Translations under genes and position numbers: made by a program
Source: Bacillota bacterium
GTDB lineage: Bacteria; Bacillota; Dethiobacteria; DTU022; UBA8154
Assembly: GCA_003444595.1 (NCBI GenBank)
Contig: DLUO01000176.1
Location: 1-11,333 of the forward strand
DNA: 11,333 nucleotides
Direction: 5' to 3'
The notes under the pieces: model-generated
Seen by the model: the letters and a program-made list of their open reading frames with translations, nothing else
Databases searched by the model: none
Told to the model about the DNA's origin: nothing
In this document: one piece after another, positions 7,992-11,333 of the stretch
Position numbering within the stretch: the stretch's first letter is position 1
How the letters are laid out: the number at the start of each line of letters is the position of its first letter

Positions 7992-8011
7992 ACGGATTTA
8001 AACGGATTAAA
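7992..8011 (+). repeat. 10-bp tandem direct repeat, upstream pair
   Basis: ACGGATTTAA (7992-8001) is followed at once by ACGGATTAAA (8002-8011), a 9/10 match. The pair lies just upstream of the candidate thpR promoter. A spacing of about one helical turn would suit binding of a protein dimer on one DNA face. Confidence 0.5.
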
Positions 8012-8014
8012 CAC

Positions 8015-8043
8015 TTTACATCTAAAATATTTTTGTCCATAAT
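8015..8043 (+). promoter_or_regulatory. candidate sigma-A promoter for thpR (and possibly recA)
   Basis: TTTACA (8015-8020) and CATAAT (8038-8043) are each one base from consensus and are 17 bp apart. The predicted start near 8050 leaves about 100 bases of leader containing a perfect direct repeat and a GC-rich hairpin. No comparable promoter is visible between thpR and recA, so this one may serve both genes. Confidence 0.5.
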
Positions 8044-8062
8044 AAGGTAGACAGTCCATATC

Positions 8063-8082
8063 TTAAGCGAAATTAAGCGAAA
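8063..8082 (+). repeat. perfect 10-bp tandem repeat in the thpR leader
   Basis: TTAAGCGAAA occurs twice with no gap (8063-8072 and 8073-8082). It lies about 20 bp downstream of the predicted promoter -10 box, where a bound repressor could block transcription. The regulator is unknown. Confidence 0.55.
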
Positions 8083-8084
8083 AG

Positions 8085-8104
8085 TCCCCGGTCCAGCCCG
8101 GGGA
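8085..8104 (+). other. GC-rich hairpin in the thpR leader
   Basis: TCCCCGG (8085-8091) pairs with CCGGGGA (8098-8104) around a six-base loop. No T run follows on the + strand, so it is not a standard terminator there. On the - strand it is followed by CTTTT, only a weak terminator tail, and no - strand gene needs one. It may stabilise or modulate the thpR mRNA. Confidence 0.4.
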
Positions 8105-8150
8105 AAGATTTCCTGCTACTTTTCCTAGATCAATTTATGGGAGATGTTTT

Positions 8151-8735
8151 ATGCGTACTTTTCTGGCTATTAATCTTGAAGATAAAGTGAAAGAAGAGTT
8201 GATTGGCATTCAGGGACAACTTAAAAGTAGAATGCAAGGTATTCGTTGGGTAAACATTCAGAACTTACATATTACTTTAAAGTTCTTGGGGGAAATTAAC
8301 GCTGATACGGTTGCATTGATGGAATATCCCTTAAGGGAATTGGCCAGCCAAACAACGTCCTTCAGAGTATCTTTGATTAATTTAGGCGCCTTTCCCTCCT
8401 TAAAAGAGCCTCGTGTTATCTGGATGGGCATAGGCGAGGGGGCCACCGAACTGAGCAGTCTGGCCAAAGGGATCGAAACAGCTTTAAAAAACGTGCCGGT
8501 ATTTTTTCATAACAGAGAGATTCCCAAAAACACAAATGAGAAATTTCATCCTCATCTAACAATTGGAAGAAGGAGCAGAAAAGAAGCTTTTAAGGCGGAT
8601 CCCTCTATTTTTAATAAGCGCTGGGAATGTGAAAACAGGATCAATGTGAAGAGTTTTCATCTGATAGAAAGCATCCTGCGGCCTACCGGCCCGCTCTATA
8701 TTCCCCGGCAGGAATTTTTATTGAAAAAATGGTAA
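8151..8735 (+). CDS. thpR: RNA 2',3'-cyclic phosphodiesterase (2H family, LigT/ThpR)
   Basis: ThpR is a small cytoplasmic member of the 2H phosphoesterase superfamily. It hydrolyses RNA 2',3'-cyclic phosphate to a 2'-phosphate and was earlier called 2'-5' RNA ligase. The 194 residues match the usual length of 175-195. The N-terminus MRTFLAINL is typical of the family. Both catalytic HxTx tetrapeptides are present, HITL (40-43, in LHITLKFLGE) and HLTI (135-138, in FHPHLTIGR), as is the conserved LIESIL-type segment near 171-176. Start ATG 8151 is preceded by GGGAGA (8139-8144). The gene lies directly ahead of recA, where Clostridia often carry it after cinA; cinA is not present here. The 87-bp gap to recA shows no terminator, so readthrough is likely. 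Confidence 0.93.
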   Translation: MRTFLAINLEDKVKEELIGIQGQLKSRMQGIRWVNIQNLHITLKFLGEINADTVALMEYPLRELASQTTSFRVSLINLGAFPSLKEPRVIWMGIGEGATELSSLAKGIETALKNVPVFFHNREIPKNTNEKFHPHLTIGRRSRKEAFKADPSIFNKRWECENRINVKSFHLIESILRPTGPLYIPRQEFLLKKW

Positions 8736-8780
8736 ATTCGGCAGGATTTTCCCTTTCGATAAAGAAATAAAGAAAGAAAG

Positions 8781-8794
8781 CAAACAAATGTTTT
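8781..8794 (+). promoter_or_regulatory. candidate LexA/DinR (SOS) box before recA
   Basis: CAAACAAATGTTTT matches the Bacillus-type SOS consensus CGAACRNRYGTTYC at 12 of 14 positions. It keeps the AAC-N4-GTT core and is nearly palindromic. It lies eight bases before the recA ribosome binding site. The surrounding A/T richness makes a chance match possible. Confidence 0.4.
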
Positions 8795-8822
8795 AATAAA
8801 TGTAAGGAGGCAATTGCTAAAT

Positions 8823-9863
8823 ATGGAAAAACAAAAAGCACTGGAAATGGCCTTGCTGCAAATAGAAAAACAATTCGGGAAAGGTTCTATCATGAGGCTG
8901 GGTTCTGAAACCAGGGCCAATATCGGTGTAATTCCCACAGGAGCATTATCACTGGATATTGCCCTTGGCGTTGGGGGTTTACCGAAGGGAAGGATTATTG
9001 AAGTTTTCGGACCTGAATCATCTGGTAAAACAACAGTAGCCTTGCATGTAATTGCCGAAGCACAGAAAACAGGAGGTTTTGCCGCCTTCATAGATGCCGA
9101 GCATGCTCTTGATCCGGTTTATGCAAAAAAATTAGGCGTTAATATTGACGAACTGCTTGTTTCGCAACCTGACACGGGTGAACAGGCCCTGGAGATCGCT
9201 GAGGCGTTGGTGCGCAGCGGAGCTATTGATGTCCTTGTTGTTGATTCTGTAGCAGCCCTTGTCCCAAGGGCAGAGATCGAGGGAGAAATGGGTGACATGC
9301 ACGTAGGACTGCAGGCGCGTCTGATGTCCCAGGCCATGAGAAAACTATCAGGAGCTATCAGCAAGTCGCAAACTACGGCACTTTTTATTAACCAAATCAG
9401 GGAAAAAGTAGGGGTTATGTTCGGCAATCCTGAAACCACACCCGGCGGCAGAGCTTTAAAGTTTTACGCCTCCGTAAGGATCGATGTGCGCAAGCTTGAT
9501 ACCTTAAAACATGGTAATGAAATGATTGGCAACCGGACCAGGGCCAAAGTGGTTAAGAATAAAGTGGCTCCGCCTTTCAGACAGGCTGAATTTGATATTA
9601 TTTACGGTGAAGGTATTTCCAAAGAGGGATGCGTTCTGGACCTGGCTGTAGAAAAGGAGATTGTGAAAAAAAGCGGAACATGGTATTCCTATAAAGATGA
9701 AAAAGTAGGGCAGGGAAGGGATAATGCTAAAGAATTTTTAAAAGAGAACAAGGAAATATTGAACGAAATAGAACAGCAAATTCGCAAGATATACAACCTG
9801 CCGTTTACTTTTGAAGGGGAAGAAACGCAGCAAAGCAAATCAGGTAAGAATGAAGCTAGTTAA
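8823..9863 (+). CDS. recA: recombinase RecA
   Basis: RecA forms ATP-dependent filaments on single-stranded DNA, drives strand exchange, and promotes LexA self-cleavage in the SOS response. The 346 residues match the usual length. Visible features are the N-terminal helix beginning KQKALEMALLQIEKQFGKG, Walker A GPESSGKT (63-70), the DAEHALDP segment (91-98), the Walker B strand VLVVDS (137-142), the DNA-binding L2 region (about 188-209, QIREKVGVMFGNPETTPGG) and an acidic, flexible C-terminus. I chose ATG 8823 because it gives the standard RecA N-terminus. TTG 8814 in the same frame is only three bases from the TAAGGAGG site (8803-8810), whereas the ATG is 12 bases away, so neither spacing is ideal. 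It may be cotranscribed with thpR. No intrinsic terminator follows directly; the next lies at 10088-10119. Confidence 0.98.
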   Translation: MEKQKALEMALLQIEKQFGKGSIMRLGSETRANIGVIPTGALSLDIALGVGGLPKGRIIEVFGPESSGKTTVALHVIAEAQKTGGFAAFIDAEHALDPVYAKKLGVNIDELLVSQPDTGEQALEIAEALVRSGAIDVLVVDSVAALVPRAEIEGEMGDMHVGLQARLMSQAMRKLSGAISKSQTTALFINQIREKVGVMFGNPETTPGGRALKFYASVRIDVRKLDTLKHGNEMIGNRTRAKVVKNKVAPPFRQAEFDIIYGEGISKEGCVLDLAVEKEIVKKSGTWYSYKDEKVGQGRDNAKEFLKENKEILNEIEQQIRKIYNLPFTFEGEETQQSKSGKNEAS

Positions 9864-9889
9864 ACTCATTATCAGAAATCTTTTCTTAC

Positions 9890-9918
9890 TTGACATAACC
9901 TTTTAAAGAGGGTAAAAT
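9890..9918 (+). promoter_or_regulatory. near-consensus sigma-A promoter in the recA-rny gap
   Basis: TTGACA (9890-9895), a 17-bp spacer and TAAAAT (9913-9918) match the sigma-A consensus at 11 of 12 positions. The predicted start near 9925 lies about 245 bases before rny, leaving an unusually long leader. Confidence 0.75.
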
Positions 9919-9924
9919 TGTCTA

Positions 9925-10119
9925 GAGAAATGTTATCATAATATATTGGAGATTATTTGCCCTTAAAATAAGTGTGACCATTGAGTGATGCCAAAGCTGC
10001 CAGCGGCATTTAAGATAAACCTTTGGTAAGTAAAAGTGCAAATCATTCTGATCATTCTTCAAAAGAGTGAAGATGGTCATACTATTTTAAGCTGTGAAAC
10101 CCCACAGCTTATTATTTTT
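9925..10119 (+). ncRNA. structured RNA: rny leader/attenuator or free small RNA (no known family recognised)
   Basis: The stretch from the strong promoter to an intrinsic terminator is about 195 bases and holds no plausible protein gene. It can fold into a closed domain: 9971-9981 (AGTGTGACCAT) pairs with 10073-10083 (ATGGTCATACT) as an 11-bp helix with one G-U pair. Inside, GATGCC (9987-9992) pairs with GGCATT (10005-10010) and continues as GCT/AGC (9996-9998 with 10002-10004) after a three-A bulge. CTTCA (10057-10061) pairs with TGAAG (10068-10072). Two competing pairings exist: TGCCAAAG (9989-9996) with CTTTGGTA (10021-10028), and GATCAT (10050-10055) with ATGGTC (10073-10078), which would break the closing helix. 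A closed domain with alternatives just before a terminator resembles a riboswitch or attenuator. I could not match it to a known riboswitch class. It could equally be an independent small RNA. Pairings were found by eye, and function is inferred. Confidence 0.45.
10088..10119 (+). terminator. intrinsic terminator inside the rny leader
   Basis: TAAGCTGTG (10088-10096) pairs perfectly with CACAGCTTA (10103-10111) across a six-base loop, followed by TTATTTTT (10112-10119). It lies about 50 bases before the rny start, so it would end the leader or small RNA and also any recA readthrough, unless transcription continues through it. Confidence 0.72.
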
Positions 10120-10168
10120 GTGAGCTTTTGCGGGATTAGTTATAATTTAACAGGAGGTGAGAGTATTA

Positions 10169-11333
10169 TTGGATATATTAACAGTTATCACAGGAATTAT
10201 TGGCATAATTCTCGGACTGGGTATCGGTTACTTTATTCGTAAATATTTTACAGAGGCGAAAATCGTCTCTGCTGAAGAAGCAGCCAAAAAAATATTAATC
10301 GAGGCTGAAGAAAAAGCACAAACATTACAAAAAGAAAAAGTACTGGAAGCTAAAGAGGAAGTCCACAGGCTTAGAAATGAATTGGAAAAAGAGATAAAGG
10401 ATAGACGTGCAGAAGTACAGAGAATGGAAAGGCGTATTTTACAAAAGGAAGAATCTCTCGATAAGAAGACATATCAACTGGAAAAGAAAGAAGATGAAAT
10501 AAAGAAACGCGAGGAAGAAATAGTTGCCATACGGGAAAAATTAACTGATACCTATAAGAAACAGCTAATGGAATTGGAAAGAATCTCTGGTTTATCTACC
10601 GAAGAGGCAAAAGAAATTATTTTAAGAAGGGTAAAAGATGAAATACGGCACGAAACAGCCCAAATGATTAAAGATGTCGAACAACAGGCCAAAGGAGAAG
10701 CGGAAAAAAGAGCGAGAGAGATTATTACGCAGGCCATACAGCGTTGTGCGGCTGATCATGTTTCCGAATCGACAGTATCTGTTGTCAACTTGCCCAATGA
10801 TGAAATGAAAGGACGTATTATCGGGCGGGAAGGAAGAAATATCAGGACTTTAGAAACATTGACGGGAATAGATTTAATTATAGATGATACCCCCGAGGCG
10901 GTTATTTTATCCGGTTTTGATCCCATTCGCCGGGAGGTAGCACGCATAGCCCTGGAAAAATTAATTGTCGATGGCCGCATACACCCTGCCCGTATCGAAG
11001 AAATGGTGGAAAAAGCACGACATGAAGTCGAAGCGCAAATTCGTGAAGAAGGGGAACAGGCCACTTTTGAAATAGGCGTACACGGACTTCATCCGGAGCT
11101 GGTGAGGATGCTCGGTAGATTAAAATTTCGTACAAGTTATGGGCAGAATGTACTAAAGCATTCACTGGAAGTTGCCCATCTCGCCGGTATCATAGCATCT
11201 GAACTGGGTTTGGACGTTAAAATTGCCAAGAGAGCAGGGCTGCTGCATGATATAGGTAAAGCACTGGATCATGAAATTGAAGGACCTCATGTAATCAATG
11301 GAGCAGAACTGGCCAAGAAGTATCGCGAATCCC
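10169..11333 (+). CDS. rny: ribonuclease Y, N-terminal part (3' end outside window)
   Basis: RNase Y (YmdA) is the membrane-anchored endoribonuclease that starts mRNA decay in many Firmicutes. The 388 residues seen would be about three quarters of a protein near 520 residues. An N-terminal membrane segment (about 3-23) is followed by a long charged coiled coil (about 27-190) and a KH RNA-binding domain (about 200-270) with the GRIIGREGRN motif (215-224). The metal-dependent HD hydrolase domain begins near 325 and shows H331 and the HD pair H360-D361. Identity to Bacillus RNase Y in the KH-HD part is very high by memory. The start is TTG 10169: AGGAGGTGA (10152-10160) stands eight bases upstream and the membrane helix begins at once. 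GTG 10157 in the same frame overlaps the ribosome binding site and is unlikely. A structured leader with a terminator precedes the gene. The frame stays open to the last base of the window. Confidence 0.97.
   Translation, partial: MDILTVITGIIGIILGLGIGYFIRKYFTEAKIVSAEEAAKKILIEAEEKAQTLQKEKVLEAKEEVHRLRNELEKEIKDRRAEVQRMERRILQKEESLDKKTYQLEKKEDEIKKREEEIVAIREKLTDTYKKQLMELERISGLSTEEAKEIILRRVKDEIRHETAQMIKDVEQQAKGEAEKRAREIITQAIQRCAADHVSESTVSVVNLPNDEMKGRIIGREGRNIRTLETLTGIDLIIDDTPEAVILSGFDPIRREVARIALEKLIVDGRIHPARIEEMVEKARHEVEAQIREEGEQATFEIGVHGLHPELVRMLGRLKFRTSYGQNVLKHSLEVAHLAGIIASELGLDVKIAKRAGLLHDIGKALDHEIEGPHVINGAELAKKYRES

Noticed and set aside
8814..8816. TTG at 8814 as the recA start
   Set aside because: It is only three bases from the ribosome binding site and would add three residues not typical of RecA; ATG 8823 gives the standard N-terminus.
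9971..10083. Known riboswitch classes (c-di-GMP-I, ydaO, SAM, cobalamin, T-box, 6S RNA) for the rny leader
   Set aside because: CAAAGC and a three-helix layout recall c-di-GMP-I, but the GACGCAAAGCC-type core and the conserved downstream stem are not matched, and no T-box or SAM signature is seen.
10118..10146. Second rny promoter, TTGTGA-17-TATAAT
   Set aside because: The -10 box is perfect, but transcription would start within the rny ribosome binding site (about 10153), leaving almost no leader. Kept only as a weak alternative that would let rny escape the upstream terminator.
1..11333. CRISPR array, insertion sequence, tRNA or rRNA gene
   Set aside because: No repeat-spacer pattern, transposase motifs, terminal inverted repeats, tRNA cloverleaf or rRNA sequence was seen on either strand.

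Overview
The window reads as chromosomal DNA of a Gram-positive, probably endospore-forming member of the Bacillota (class Clostridia; a Peptococcaceae- or Syntrophomonas-like lineage is my guess). The evidence is the gene order ftsK/spoIIIE - rodZ-like - rimO - ... - thpR - recA - rny, strong AGGAGG-type ribosome binding sites, frequent TTG starts, and a Firmicute-type RNase Y with an N-terminal membrane anchor. Every gene I can support lies on the + strand.

Layout. Bases 1-765 are the 3' end of an FtsK/SpoIIIE DNA translocase. After a 105-bp gap come three closely spaced genes: a RodZ-like HTH membrane protein (871-1689), the ribosomal protein S12 methylthiotransferase RimO (1703-3124) and an MFS transporter (3152-4375). 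An intrinsic terminator (4453-4479) closes this unit. A good sigma-A-type promoter (4481-4510) then starts a translationally coupled three-gene unit (4552-7968): a membrane-anchored protein of unknown function, a compact FtsH-like AAA+ zinc protease with no extracytoplasmic domain, and a membrane-anchored metallophosphoesterase. A 182-bp gap holds a candidate promoter, two pairs of 10-bp direct repeats and a GC-rich hairpin. It is followed by thpR (RNA 2',3'-cyclic phosphodiesterase, 8151-8735) and recA (8823-9863), with a candidate LexA/DinR box just before recA. A 305-bp gap contains a near-consensus promoter, a foldable RNA with an 11-bp closing helix and an intrinsic terminator. rny (RNase Y) then starts at 10169 and runs off the window.

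How the genes fit together. Most are housekeeping genes of DNA partitioning, cell shape, ribosome modification, recombination and mRNA decay, in a neighbourhood conserved across Firmicutes. Two parts depart from the usual plan. In many Firmicutes the stretch between rodZ/rimO and recA carries pgsA and cinA; here it carries the transporter and the protease/phosphoesterase operon. The space between recA and rny carries no recX or other protein gene but looks like a regulated leader or small RNA. These two regions are the best candidates for undescribed biology. The three-gene membrane operon could be a membrane quality-control or signalling module, and the rny leader could control RNase Y or release a small RNA. 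Both ideas are inference from sequence alone.
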